In this document: positions 1 to 7,789 of the stretch, one piece after another
How the letters are laid out: each line of letters begins with the position of its first letter
Numbering within the stretch: the stretch's first letter is position 1
Assembly (NCBI GenBank): GCA_002316385.1
Contig: DCDL01000061.1
Location: forward strand, 669 to 16,306
Length of the DNA: 15,638 nt
Origin: Clostridium sp. UBA1056
GTDB lineage: Bacteria; Bacillota; Clostridia; Clostridiales; Clostridiaceae
Direction: 5' to 3'
The notes under the pieces: model-generated
What the model saw: the letters and a program-made list of their open reading frames with translations, nothing else
Told to the model about the DNA's origin: nothing
The model's database searches: none
Program-made: the position numbers and the translations under genes

Positions 1-1559
1 ATGGAGAAATATTAAAATCAGATCCAAAGCTTGAAGATTTAGAAATTGAAAACTTTGATTTTGATATTGATTTAATATTTGTAACAGAGAGCTCTTTAGA
101 AACAATAAGTAATGTTGTTAACTCAATATCAGAAATAAGACAGGTTGAAGTAATAGATATAAGTGGTATTGTTAAAGTTGATAATATGAATAAGGAGAAT
201 TCTACTAGTGGTAAAGTTGAAGAATCTAATAAAAATGAAATTGCTGCCACAAGAGTAGCCGATAGTACACTTGAAAAAAACTCTACTGAAAGTATTAGGA
301 ACAAGGAAAGTTCCAGTAAAGTAGTAGATTTAACGGAATCAAAAAATAATCTTAAGGCTAAAACTGTAGAAACATCTCCTAAAACAGAAGAAGTAAATAA
401 AAAACAACCAGTAAGACCTAAGAATAAAGGTGTTGGACAATCTGTTAGAGTTGATTTAGAAAGATTAGATAACTTTATGAATATGGTATCTGAGCTAGTA
501 ATCCATAGAACTAGATTAGAGCAAATAAGTGCTAATTATAAGATTGTAGAACTAAATGAAACTTTAGAGCAAGTAGCTAGAACTACCACTGATCTTCAAG
601 ATCTAGTTATGAAGATTAGAATGTTACCTTTAGATGTGGTATTTAATAGATTTCCACGAATGATAAGAGATTTATCTATGGAGCTAAATAAAGAGATTGA
701 CTTTGAAATTCAAGGTCAAGATACCGAGTTAGATAGAACTGTAATCGAAGAAATTGGAGAGCCTTTAATACATTTACTTAGAAATGCTGCAGACCATGGA
801 GTTGAATCAGTAGAAAAAAGGATTAGTCAAGGTAAGCCAGCTTCAGGAAAGATAAAATTAATAGCTTATTCTGAAGGTACTAAGGCTGTTATAAAGGTAG
901 AAGATGATGGTAGTGGTATAAATGTGGAAAAAGTTAAAGCTAAAGCTGAAAGAGTTGGTATTAATACTGAAGGTATGAGTGACAGTGATGTAAAGAATCT
1001 TATTTTTGCTCAAGGTTTTAGTACTAATGAAGTAGTTACTGATATATCAGGAAGAGGAGTTGGAATGGATGTTGTAAAGACAAAAATTTCAAGTCTTGGT
1101 GGAACTGTAGATGTATTTAGTGAAGAAGGAAAAGGAACAAGCTTTATAATAAAATTACCGCTAACTCTTCAAATAATTCAATCCTTACTTGTTAAGATTG
1201 GAACAGAGACTATGGCTATATCTTTGGGATTTATAGATAGAGTTATGGAATATAAGTCAGAAGATATTAGAAAGTCAAATAATAAAGAAATCGTGGTATA
1301 TAACGAAAAAATATTTAAATTAGTAAGAATTAATGATAAATTAGATATTGAGAGTAAGGATTATGGTAAAAAATATATAATACTTGCAAAGGTTGGCGAA
1401 AATGAAGTTGCATTAGTGGTTGATTCATTACTGGGTCAAAAGGAAATAGTTATTAAACCCTTTGGAAATATATTGAAATCCACGAAAGAATACATTGGAG
1501 CTACCATATTAGGCGATGGATTAGTAACCTTAATTTTAGATGTAGCCGCACTTATTTAG
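1..1559 (+). CDS. cheA: Chemotaxis histidine kinase CheA, 5'-truncated by the window edge
   Basis: CheA autophosphorylates under receptor/CheW control and passes phosphate to CheY. The frame is open from the first complete codon at base 3, so the ATG at 186 is internal; 518 residues are visible. In order: the end of a P2 CheY-binding domain (about 1-60); a Lys/Glu/Ser/Thr-rich linker (about 61-145); the P3 dimerisation helices (about 146-205, with RVDLERLDNFMNMVSEL); the P4 ATPase domain with N box HLLRNAADHG (257-266), G1 box DDGSG (301-305) and G2 box GRGVG (350-354); and a P5 CheW-like domain to the TAG stop. The P1 domain with the phospho-accepting histidine lies upstream, outside the window. 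cheC follows after 10 nt, and its SD (AGGAGG) overlaps the last bases of cheA, which suggests coupled translation. All expected ATP-binding boxes are intact. Identification is firm. Confidence 0.97.
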   Translation, partial: GEILKSDPKLEDLEIENFDFDIDLIFVTESSLETISNVVNSISEIRQVEVIDISGIVKVDNMNKENSTSGKVEESNKNEIAATRVADSTLEKNSTESIRNKESSSKVVDLTESKNNLKAKTVETSPKTEEVNKKQPVRPKNKGVGQSVRVDLERLDNFMNMVSELVIHRTRLEQISANYKIVELNETLEQVARTTTDLQDLVMKIRMLPLDVVFNRFPRMIRDLSMELNKEIDFEIQGQDTELDRTVIEEIGEPLIHLLRNAADHGVESVEKRISQGKPASGKIKLIAYSEGTKAVIKVEDDGSGINVEKVKAKAERVGINTEGMSDSDVKNLIFAQGFSTNEVVTDISGRGVGMDVVKTKISSLGGTVDVFSEEGKGTSFIIKLPLTLQIIQSLLVKIGTETMAISLGFIDRVMEYKSEDIRKSNNKEIVVYNEKIFKLVRINDKLDIESKDYGKKYIILAKVGENEVALVVDSLLGQKEIVIKPFGNILKSTKEYIGATILGDGLVTLILDVAALI

Positions 1560-1569
1560 GAGGAAAGCT

Positions 1570-2163
1570 ATGGGATTTACTGAGTTACAAATAGATGCAT
1601 TGAGAGAGATAGGTAATATAGGTCTTGGGAATGCAGCTACAGCTATGTCACAAATCTTAGGAAAGGGGATACATATATCAGTTCCAAAGGTAAATTTTAT
1701 TTCTTTAGAAGATGTATTTGAGAGAATAGATGAAGAAACTGTAGTTTATGCAGTAGTGGCAAGAGTTCTTGGAGAAGCTCCAGGAAATATATTGTTTGTA
1801 TTTGATACATATACAATGATGAAGATAACAAAAAGGTTAGTTGGAAAGCAAGATGGAGAAGACTTAAATGAAATTGGTTATTCAGCCCTTGGTGAAATAG
1901 GAAATATAATATTTGCAACATATATGAGTGCTATAGGCCAAGTGACTAATTTAAAGTTATTCCCATCGGTACCGGCGGTAACAAAGGACATGCTTACAGC
2001 TATACTATCGACAACTTTTATTGAATCTGGTCAATTTAATGACTATGTATTAGACATAGAAACTGGATTTTCACAAGAAAATGAGGACTTAAGAGGTGAT
2101 TTTTATTTCATACCATCACCGGGGTCTTTAGAAAAAATATTAGAATCATTAGGATTAAATTAA
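1570..2163 (+). CDS. cheC: CheY-P phosphatase CheC
   Basis: This 197-residue cytoplasmic protein dephosphorylates CheY-P and helps adaptation in Firmicutes and Thermotoga. Both pseudo-symmetric active sites of the family pattern (D/S)-x3-E-x2-N-x22-P are visible: D9/E13/N16/P39 and S105/E109/N112/P135. It is therefore predicted to be catalytically competent at both sites. The start is an ATG with an AGGAGG SD overlapping the cheA stop. It lacks the FliM-like N-terminal peptide and the C-terminal SpoA domain found in the related FliY further downstream, which separates it from a switch protein. CheC normally works with the deamidase CheD, which raises its activity; no cheD is present in this window, so it must lie elsewhere if the organism has one. 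cheY follows 16 nt later. Confidence 0.96.
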   Translation: MGFTELQIDALREIGNIGLGNAATAMSQILGKGIHISVPKVNFISLEDVFERIDEETVVYAVVARVLGEAPGNILFVFDTYTMMKITKRLVGKQDGEDLNEIGYSALGEIGNIIFATYMSAIGQVTNLKLFPSVPAVTKDMLTAILSTTFIESGQFNDYVLDIETGFSQENEDLRGDFYFIPSPGSLEKILESLGLN

Positions 2164-2179
2164 CGGAGGTTATGCAAAA

Positions 2180-2539
2180 ATGGCAAGAGTATTAATAGTA
2201 GATGATGCGACTTTTATGAGAATGATGGTTAAGGATATTTTAGAAAAGAATGGATATGAAGTTATTGGAGAAGCTAGCAACGGAGTTAAGGCAGTAGAAA
2301 TCTATAAGGCAGAAAATCCAGATATAGTAACAATGGATATCACAATGCCTGAAATGGATGGGATTGAAGCTGTTAAACAAATCAAGGAATTTGATCCAAG
2401 TGCTAAGATTGTTATGTGTAGTGCAATGGGTCAACAAAGTATGGTTATGGATGCTATAAGAGCAGGAGCAATGGATTTCATAGTAAAACCATTCCAATCT
2501 GATAGAGTACTTGAGGCTGTAAAAAAGGTATTAGGATAA
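2180..2539 (+). CDS. cheY: Chemotaxis response regulator CheY
   Basis: This is a single-domain receiver of 119 residues with no output domain. It carries the phosphoryl signal from CheA to the flagellar switch. The acidic pair D8/D9, phospho-acceptor D53, switch Ser S81 and K103 of the KPF motif are all present; the position three residues before that lysine is F100, in place of the usual Tyr/Phe toggle. The ATG start follows a GGAGG at 2165-2169. It lies between its phosphatase gene (cheC) and cheW, within the same tightly spaced unit. The Firmicutes-type sequence near D53 (TMDITMPEMDG) is typical of motility CheY. The CheC and FliY active sites encoded alongside are the likely routes for its dephosphorylation. 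Confidence 0.97.
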   Translation: MARVLIVDDATFMRMMVKDILEKNGYEVIGEASNGVKAVEIYKAENPDIVTMDITMPEMDGIEAVKQIKEFDPSAKIVMCSAMGQQSMVMDAIRAGAMDFIVKPFQSDRVLEAVKKVLG

Positions 2540-2556
2540 TATAGGAGGGGTTTTAA

Positions 2557-2955
2557 GTGCAAGTTGTGGTTTTTAAAATAGGCAACGAAGAATTCGCCGT
2601 AGAGACAAGCAAAGTTCAAGGAATAAACGGACTGATGAAAATCACAAAGGTTCCCAAGGCAAAAAAGTATATTAAAGGACTTATAAATCTAAGGGGAAGC
2701 ATACTTTCTGTATTAGATATCAATCTTCTTTTAGGTATGGATATAAGTGATGAGAATAATAATAATATTATAGTTTTAGAACTAGATGGTGAACAAGTTG
2801 GTATAACTGTAGATCATGTAGAAGAAGTTATGAATTTGGAAGAAGATGTAATTAAAAGAGTTAATGAAGATAAAAATAAGCCTTTTATAAAGGGACTTAT
2901 AAATCTTGATAATCGAATATTAACTATGGTTGATATTGATAAACTACTACAATAG
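2557..2955 (+). CDS. cheW: Chemotaxis coupling protein CheW
   Basis: CheW joins methyl-accepting receptors to the P5 domain of CheA in the chemosensory array under the membrane. The protein is 132 residues, slightly shorter than most CheW proteins, and is one CheW domain with no extra domain. The GLINLRGSILSVLDI segment (41-55) holds the conserved Arg (R46) of the family, and a second GLINLDNRILTMVDI segment lies near the C terminus. The start codon is GTG, chosen because AGGAGGGG at 2543-2550 lies 6 nt upstream and the family N terminus (QVVVFKIGNEEFAV) begins directly after it. It lies 17 nt after cheY and 26 nt before fliM. Confidence 0.95.
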   Translation: MQVVVFKIGNEEFAVETSKVQGINGLMKITKVPKAKKYIKGLINLRGSILSVLDINLLLGMDISDENNNNIIVLELDGEQVGITVDHVEEVMNLEEDVIKRVNEDKNKPFIKGLINLDNRILTMVDIDKLLQ

Positions 2956-2981
2956 GCCCACTGGGTAGAAAGAGGTAGAAT

Positions 2982-3977
2982 ATGGCAGAAACATTATCGC
3001 AAAGTGAAATAGATGCACTTTTATCTGCCTTGTCTTCTGGTGATATAGAACCAAGTGACATTGAAAAAGATGAAGAACATTTTAAAATAAAAAATTACGA
3101 TTTTAGAAGACCACAGAAATTTTCTAAGGATGTTATTAGAGCAATAGAAGTTATCCATGATAATTATTCAAGAATAGTATCTAACTATCTAACGGCGCAG
3201 CTTAGAAGGAATGTTAAGGTGAAGATAGAGAGTGTAGAACAAATAACCTATGAAGAGTTTATACATTCTATTCCAAGCACCACTGTGCTTAGTTTGTTTA
3301 GAATGCCTCCCCTTGATGGTCAGATAATATTAGAGACTAATGAGGAGTTTGTTCTTAGAATCTATGATGTTCTAGCTGGAGGAGAGGGAATTAAGAAGCC
3401 TAAATTTAAAGAGATTACAGATATAGAAAAAAACATTATTAAGCATATTAATGAGGATATGATTTCTAAGTTAAAGTTGGCATGGGAAGATGTTATAGAT
3501 GTTGATCCAATTTTAGATAGTATAGAAACAAATCCAGCATTAAATCAGATTTTAGCTCCTAATGAGCCTGTAGCATTAATAACATTCAGTGTAGATATGT
3601 TTAATACTAGTTTGTTTATTAACATATGTATTCCATATCTTAGTATAGAAAATGTTTTAGAAAGTCTAGTAATTAAAAATTGGTTTACAACACTAGATAA
3701 TGAACAAGGTGAAGAGATAAAAGAAAATATAAGCAGAACAATAAAGAGCGCGGATGTAGGAATGAAGGCAGTCCTTGGAGAAACAAAGATTTCCGTAAAT
3801 GACTTCTTAAATTTATTTACAGGAGATATTATCACTCTAGATAAAAGCTATGATAGTACCGTTGATATTTATGTAGAAGACGAGATTCTATTTAAAGCTA
3901 AACCTGGGTTAAAGGGTAAGAATAAGGCAGTCCAAATAATTGAATATACAGACAGAGGAGTTGAGAAGGATGGATAA
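2982..3977 (+). CDS. fliM: Flagellar motor switch protein FliM
   Basis: FliM forms the middle of the cytoplasmic C-ring and binds CheY-P to change rotation sense. The 331-residue protein starts with the CheY-P docking peptide LSQSEIDALL (5-14). A CheC-like middle domain follows, with the GGxG loop as GGEG (133-136), and then a C-terminal SpoA domain (from about residue 250). The CheC phosphatase motifs are absent, as expected for FliM. The ribosome binding site is weak for this cluster (AGAGGTAG just upstream of the ATG), so translation may depend partly on ribosomes coming from cheW. The last 8 nt overlap the start of fliY, which suggests coupling so that both switch proteins are made in proportion. 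Confidence 0.97.
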   Translation: MAETLSQSEIDALLSALSSGDIEPSDIEKDEEHFKIKNYDFRRPQKFSKDVIRAIEVIHDNYSRIVSNYLTAQLRRNVKVKIESVEQITYEEFIHSIPSTTVLSLFRMPPLDGQIILETNEEFVLRIYDVLAGGEGIKKPKFKEITDIEKNIIKHINEDMISKLKLAWEDVIDVDPILDSIETNPALNQILAPNEPVALITFSVDMFNTSLFINICIPYLSIENVLESLVIKNWFTTLDNEQGEEIKENISRTIKSADVGMKAVLGETKISVNDFLNLFTGDIITLDKSYDSTVDIYVEDEILFKAKPGLKGKNKAVQIIEYTDRGVEKDG

Positions 3978-5172
3978 TTCATTTCTTTCACAAGAAGAAA
4001 TAGATACATTGTTAACTGATGGAGACGATAAAACTTCAGATAATAATCGTATAGAAGATTTATCGGATGTAGAAAAGGATTTACTAGGTGAAGTAGGAAA
4101 TATATCTATGAGTACAGCGGCTACTGCGCTTTCAGCAGTAGTTGGAAAGCCTGTAAATATTACAACACCAACTATAAATATTACTACATTAAATGAGTTA
4201 AAAAAGGGCTTTAAGATACCTAATGTAGTGTTAGATGTTCAATTTGTAAGTGGAATAGTTGGAGGAAACTTATTTGTAATAAATATTGAGGATGCAGCGG
4301 TTATAGCAAATTTAATGATGGGTGGAAATGGTCTTGTAGAGCCACCAAAGGAGCTTTCGGAATTAGAGATAAGTGCTGTCCAAGAAGCTATGAATCAAAT
4401 GATTGGTTCAGCTGCAACTTCTATGGCAACTATGCTTAATCGTGAGGTTAATATATCACCACCAATATCTTCAATATGTGATGAATATTCAGAAGTTATA
4501 TCAAATGATATAACTTTAGAAGAACAGATTGTAGATATTTCCTTTAAAATGACTATAGGAGATTTAGTTGATAGTAATATTGTTCAAGTATTACCAATTG
4601 AGACAGCAAAAGAAATTGTAAGTATTATGATGGGTGCAGATAAAAAAATGGATGAAAAAGTTATAGCACAAGATGAAAGTGTAAATGAGTTATCTCAGCC
4701 TACAAATTTAGAAGCTCCTAAAGAGATTTCTATAGATGATGAACATAATGATGTGCAGTCATATTCTGAGGAATATTATGGTAGTGAAAATAATTATAGT
4801 ATGGAAGGTAATGGCAATATGGAAGGTTTGAGCCAAAGTTATCAGGAACCTGTTAATGTGAAGCAAGTAGCTTTTAAAGAATTAGAAGAGATTAGAGGTG
4901 CAGGAATGCCTAAAAATATAGATTTAATACTGGATGTTCCTTTAGAATTGTCAGTAGAATTAGGAAGAACAAAGAAAAATATAAGAGATATATTGGCACT
5001 TACTAAGGGATCACTAATTGAATTAAATAAATTAGCAGAAGAACCAGTAGATATATATGTAAATGGAAAAAAAATTGGCTATGGGGAAGTAGTTGTAGTA
5101 GATGAAAACTTCGGAGTAAAAATTACTGAAATAGCTAGTGGAGAGGATAGAGTAAAAAGTCTTTCTAAGTAA
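3970..5172 (+). CDS. fliY: Flagellar motor switch phosphatase FliY (CheC-like plus FliN/SpoA)
   Basis: FliY replaces FliN in the C-ring of Firmicutes and also hydrolyses CheY-P. The ATG at 3970 is preferred over an in-frame TTG at 3940, because AGGAG at 3956-3960 is well spaced for it and the CheY-P-binding peptide FLSQEEIDTLL then lies right at the N terminus (5-15). The 400-residue protein has two intact CheC-type active sites, D37/E41/N44/P67 and S135/E139/N142/P165. An acidic, Ser/Asn-rich linker follows (about 225-295), then a C-terminal SpoA/FliN domain (about 315-390; DVPLELSVELGRTKKNI). It overlaps fliM by 8 nt and appears to be the last gene of the signalling unit, since its stop codon lies in the loop of a terminator hairpin. 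Confidence 0.96.
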   Translation: MDNSFLSQEEIDTLLTDGDDKTSDNNRIEDLSDVEKDLLGEVGNISMSTAATALSAVVGKPVNITTPTINITTLNELKKGFKIPNVVLDVQFVSGIVGGNLFVINIEDAAVIANLMMGGNGLVEPPKELSELEISAVQEAMNQMIGSAATSMATMLNREVNISPPISSICDEYSEVISNDITLEEQIVDISFKMTIGDLVDSNIVQVLPIETAKEIVSIMMGADKKMDEKVIAQDESVNELSQPTNLEAPKEISIDDEHNDVQSYSEEYYGSENNYSMEGNGNMEGLSQSYQEPVNVKQVAFKELEEIRGAGMPKNIDLILDVPLELSVELGRTKKNIRDILALTKGSLIELNKLAEEPVDIYVNGKKIGYGEVVVVDENFGVKITEIASGEDRVKSLSK

Positions 5173-5181
5173 AGACTTTTT
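5154..5181 (+). terminator. Hairpin terminator overlapping the fliY stop codon
   Basis: AAAAAGTCTTT (5154-5164) and AAAGACTTTTT (5171-5181) form a perfect 11-bp stem around a 6-nt loop. CTCTTTTCT follows directly. The fliY stop TAA (5170-5172) spans the loop and the right arm, so the left arm is coding sequence. The stem has only two G:C pairs, so it is weaker than the one after flagellin. Its position and T-rich tail still fit intrinsic termination of the cheA-fliY transcript. Confidence 0.7.
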
Positions 5182-5213
5182 CTCTTTTCTGGATATATGT
5201 TTATAAATATAGA

Positions 5214-5275
5214 ATTAGGCATCCTCAAAATATACTTCCCATCTTTGACTTATTATTTATTTTAAGATGCCTAAT
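5214..5275. repeat. Large inverted repeat between fliY and flgM
   Basis: ATTAGGCATC (5214-5223) and GATGCCTAAT (5266-5275) are perfect 10-bp complementary arms. After a 3x2 internal loop, AAAATA (5227-5232) can pair with TATTTT (5258-5263), leaving a loop of about 25 nt. There is no T tract on either side, so it does not look like a standard terminator. It lies between the fliY terminator and the candidate flgM promoters. Its role is unknown: a protein-binding site, a small RNA or part of a leader are all possible. Confidence 0.5.
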
Positions 5276-5281
5276 AAGAAT

Positions 5282-5311
5282 TTTACAAGAGTTTAAGGGA
5301 AATACTATAAA
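5282..5311 (+). promoter_or_regulatory. Candidate sigma-A promoter for flgM
   Basis: TTTACA (5282-5287) and TATAAA (5306-5311) each match five of six consensus bases, with an 18-bp spacer. The site lies about 58 bp before the flgM ATG and after the fliY terminator, so it could give flgM a sigma-28-independent supply. AT-rich DNA throws up such matches by chance, so this is only a candidate. Confidence 0.4.
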
Positions 5312-5334
5312 CTTTATAGCCATATATTCGACTA
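5308..5334 (+). promoter_or_regulatory. Candidate degenerate sigma-28 promoter for flgM
   Basis: TAAA (5308-5311), 15 bp, then TTCGACTA (5327-5334) has exactly the spacing of the strong flagellin promoter further downstream, and the CGA core falls in the same register. The rest of the -10 differs from CGATAA. It overlaps the candidate sigma-A -10. flgM is commonly under dual early and late control in other bacteria, which fits, but the match is weak. Confidence 0.3.
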
Positions 5335-5368
5335 TAAAATTAGATAGAGTTAGATAGGGAGGGAGAAT

Positions 5369-5656
5369 ATGAAAATTAGTAATATAAATATGAGTATATA
5401 TTCAAATAACTATAAAACTAATGAAAATAGTTTGAATAAGAACAATATGAATGAAAGTAAAGAGAATACTAAAGATACTTGTGAAATTTCTTCTTTAGGA
5501 AGAAGTTTAAATAAAATTATTATAGAAGATGTAAAGCTTGGTGTAAGCGCAGAGGAATTAGAAAAGATTAAAAGTAAGGTTTTAGAGGGAACCTATAAAG
5601 TTGATTCAAAGACTTTAGCTGAAGCTATTTTAACATCAATGAAAGGTGGACAATAG
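5369..5656 (+). CDS. flgM: Anti-sigma-28 factor FlgM
   Basis: FlgM holds sigma-28 (FliA/SigD) inactive until the hook-basal body is complete, delaying flagellin and other late genes. The protein is 95 residues, the usual size. The N-terminal half is Asn/Lys/Ser-rich and probably disordered. The C-terminal half has the family signature: ISSLGRSLNKI (40-50), then a helix (VSAEELEKIKSKV) and GTYKVDSKTLAEAIL (74-88), the part that contacts sigma. The ATG follows GGGAGGGAG with good spacing. The stop abuts the flgN start with no gap. Two near-consensus sigma-28 promoters further along this window are its likely targets. Confidence 0.93.
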   Translation: MKISNINMSIYSNNYKTNENSLNKNNMNESKENTKDTCEISSLGRSLNKIIIEDVKLGVSAEELEKIKSKVLEGTYKVDSKTLAEAILTSMKGGQ

Positions 5657-6067
5657 ATGAAGGAACAGCTTAGAAGTATATTAGAGGATGAAATTGATTC
5701 CATTAAGGAACTTTTAAGTGTTTTGGAAGATCAGCACAGTTTATTAGTTTTTCAAGATGTATTTAAGCTAGAAAGTATTACTAAGGATATAGATGAATGT
5801 AGTAGGAATTTAGCAAGATCTGAAGGCATAAGAAGAGCTCTAGTGGGGAAACAATCTATGGCAAAGTTAATAGACAGCATGGATGATAAAGAACTTAGTA
5901 TGATATATGAAAAGTTAATAAAAGAACTTAACTTACTAGTAACTCAAAAGGAAACTAATGAACTTTTAATAAGGCAAAATCTTAGCTATACAAATTCGAT
6001 AATAGATATGATAAGTCCCAAAAAAGAAAATCTAACCTATAATGGCTATGGAAAAATGAAAAGATAA
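5657..6067 (+). CDS. flgN: FlgN family flagellar export chaperone
   Basis: FlgN chaperones keep the junction proteins FlgK and FlgL soluble and deliver them to the flagellar export gate. This 136-residue protein is almost wholly helical, acidic at the N terminus and basic at the C terminus, with a FlgN-like layout (EEIDSIKELLSVLEDQHSLLV then a long helical pair). FlgN sequences diverge strongly, so the call rests as much on its place between flgM and flgK as on sequence. The ATG lies directly after the flgM stop; its SD (AAAGGTGGA, 5642-5650) is inside the flgM coding region, so translation is probably coupled. flgK starts 11 nt after it ends. Confidence 0.85.
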   Translation: MKEQLRSILEDEIDSIKELLSVLEDQHSLLVFQDVFKLESITKDIDECSRNLARSEGIRRALVGKQSMAKLIDSMDDKELSMIYEKLIKELNLLVTQKETNELLIRQNLSYTNSIIDMISPKKENLTYNGYGKMKR

Positions 6068-6078
6068 GGAGAATTAAT

Positions 6079-7764
6079 ATGTCAGGATTATTTGCAACGT
6101 TAAATACATCTAAAACTGGACTCTTTGCACAGCAACAGTATATAAATGTAACTAGTCATAATATATCAAATGCTGAAACTAAAGGATATTCAAGGCAAAA
6201 TCTTATTCTACAAACTGCAAGACCTCAAACGGTAGTTGGTGGAGTAGGTCAGGTTGGTACAGGAGTATCAATGATAGCTATAGAAAGAACAAGAAATCAA
6301 TTTCTTGATTATCAGATAAGAAAAGGAAATTCTAATTTGGGGGATTATGGTATAAGATATGATTATCTTTCAGAGGTAGAAGGAATATTAAATGAGCCTA
6401 CTGACAAAGGAATTTCTGAACTTATATCTCAATTTTTTGATGGTTGGCATGAACTTAGTAAAAATCAAGATGCTGGGAGAAAGGTAACGGCTGAAAGAGC
6501 AAATACTCTTGCAGCGGAACTTAATAATACCTATAGAAAGTTAAACAATACTAAAGATAATGCAATTACTGAAATACAAAGTAGCGTATTTGAGATTAGT
6601 AATACTCTGGATCGTTTAAATTCGATAAATAAAGAAATTATGGAAGTAACTGTAACTGGAAATAGTCCAAATGACTTGTTAGATCGTAGAGATCTGCTTT
6701 TAGACGAACTAAGTGAGAAATTTGGTATTGATACAAGAAATCAAGCACTTAATGGAATAAAGTGTACTCCAGAAGGAGAAGCATCCATAAATCTTATTAG
6801 AAATAAAGCTGAGGATCAAATTAATAAATTAGCTTTTGTAGATGAAATTAAAGATAATGGAAATGGAACTTATAATATAAAGTATTATAAAAATGGAGAT
6901 AAAACTTCAGAAAATAATAGTGTAGAAATACAAAATATAGCATTAACTGCAAAGCAGTATGAAGAATTAAAGCAAGGAAGAGTTATTGTCACTAAAGAGG
7001 ATGGTACTATAGATATACCAACTACTGAAGCTGAAGCAGATGCACTAATATTTAGTCCACCATCAGGAAAAATAGGAGGACTACAAGAAATCTACAAGGA
7101 TGTAGACGAATATATAAATCAAATTAACACTTTGGCAAAAGCCTTAGCATTTTCAGTAAATGCTATTCACACAGAAGGAATAGCTGATTCTGAAAAAGTT
7201 CCATTCTTCGTAAACTCAGATAAAGGAGTTTCTCCTATGGATTACGAGGGAATAAATGCAGGAAATATATCTATTAATAGTGCTATTCTAGAAAATGTAA
7301 TGCTCATTGCTACAGGAGAAAGCAGTACATCAGGAAGTACCGATAATACAAGAGCTCTTGCTATGGTAAAATTAAGAGATTTTGCAATGAATTTATCATC
7401 TCTTGAAGCTGGTAAAAAATCTGATGGGACACCTTATGAATATAGGGATTTTGTTGCTGAACATTTTGATACAACTGGAAATATTCCTGAATATAAAAAA
7501 GTATCATCTGGAACGAAGCTGGAAGGATATTTTAAAAATACTATAAACAGAGTTGGGGTTCAATGTCAGACAGCAAAACAAACTGTAGACAATCAGATCA
7601 AATCTCTAAAGGGCTTTTTGGAAAGAAGACTTTCAATTTCGGGGGTATCATTAGATGAAGAAGCAATAAATCTAGTTCAATTTCAACATGCTTTTCAAGC
7701 TAATTCAAAAGTTATAACTACAGTAGATCAATTACTAGATGTAGTAATTAATTTAGTTAGATAA
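6079..7764 (+). CDS. flgK: Hook-filament junction protein FlgK (HAP1)
   Basis: FlgK is the first of two junction proteins between hook and filament. It is exported through the flagellar type III apparatus with FlgN help. The 561-residue protein has the rod/hook family N-terminal signature HNISNAETKGYSRQ (27-40). It also has the matching C-terminal helix (NLVQFQHAFQANSKVITTVD, followed by QLLDVVINLV), which packs with the N terminus in the D0 core. The central 200 or so residues are variable and surface-exposed in family members. There is no classical signal peptide, as expected for this export route. The ATG is preceded by AAGGAG at 6066-6071. flgL follows 25 nt later with its own strong SD. 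Confidence 0.96.
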   Translation: MSGLFATLNTSKTGLFAQQQYINVTSHNISNAETKGYSRQNLILQTARPQTVVGGVGQVGTGVSMIAIERTRNQFLDYQIRKGNSNLGDYGIRYDYLSEVEGILNEPTDKGISELISQFFDGWHELSKNQDAGRKVTAERANTLAAELNNTYRKLNNTKDNAITEIQSSVFEISNTLDRLNSINKEIMEVTVTGNSPNDLLDRRDLLLDELSEKFGIDTRNQALNGIKCTPEGEASINLIRNKAEDQINKLAFVDEIKDNGNGTYNIKYYKNGDKTSENNSVEIQNIALTAKQYEELKQGRVIVTKEDGTIDIPTTEAEADALIFSPPSGKIGGLQEIYKDVDEYINQINTLAKALAFSVNAIHTEGIADSEKVPFFVNSDKGVSPMDYEGINAGNISINSAILENVMLIATGESSTSGSTDNTRALAMVKLRDFAMNLSSLEAGKKSDGTPYEYRDFVAEHFDTTGNIPEYKKVSSGTKLEGYFKNTINRVGVQCQTAKQTVDNQIKSLKGFLERRLSISGVSLDEEAINLVQFQHAFQANSKVITTVDQLLDVVINLVR

Positions 7765-7789
7765 TTTAACTAAATAAGGAGGTTAAAAG

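Noticed and set aside
186..188. ATG as the start of cheA
   Set aside because: The frame is open upstream to the window edge and encodes P2-domain-like sequence. This methionine is internal, in the P2-P3 linker.
3940..3969. TTG start that would lengthen FliY by 10 residues
   Set aside because: The ATG at 3970 has AGGAG at proper spacing and puts the CheY-P-binding peptide at the N terminus, as in the family.
6618..6630. TTCGATAA within flgK resembling a sigma-28 -10
   Set aside because: No -35-like TAAA lies 15 bp upstream, and the site is deep inside coding sequence.
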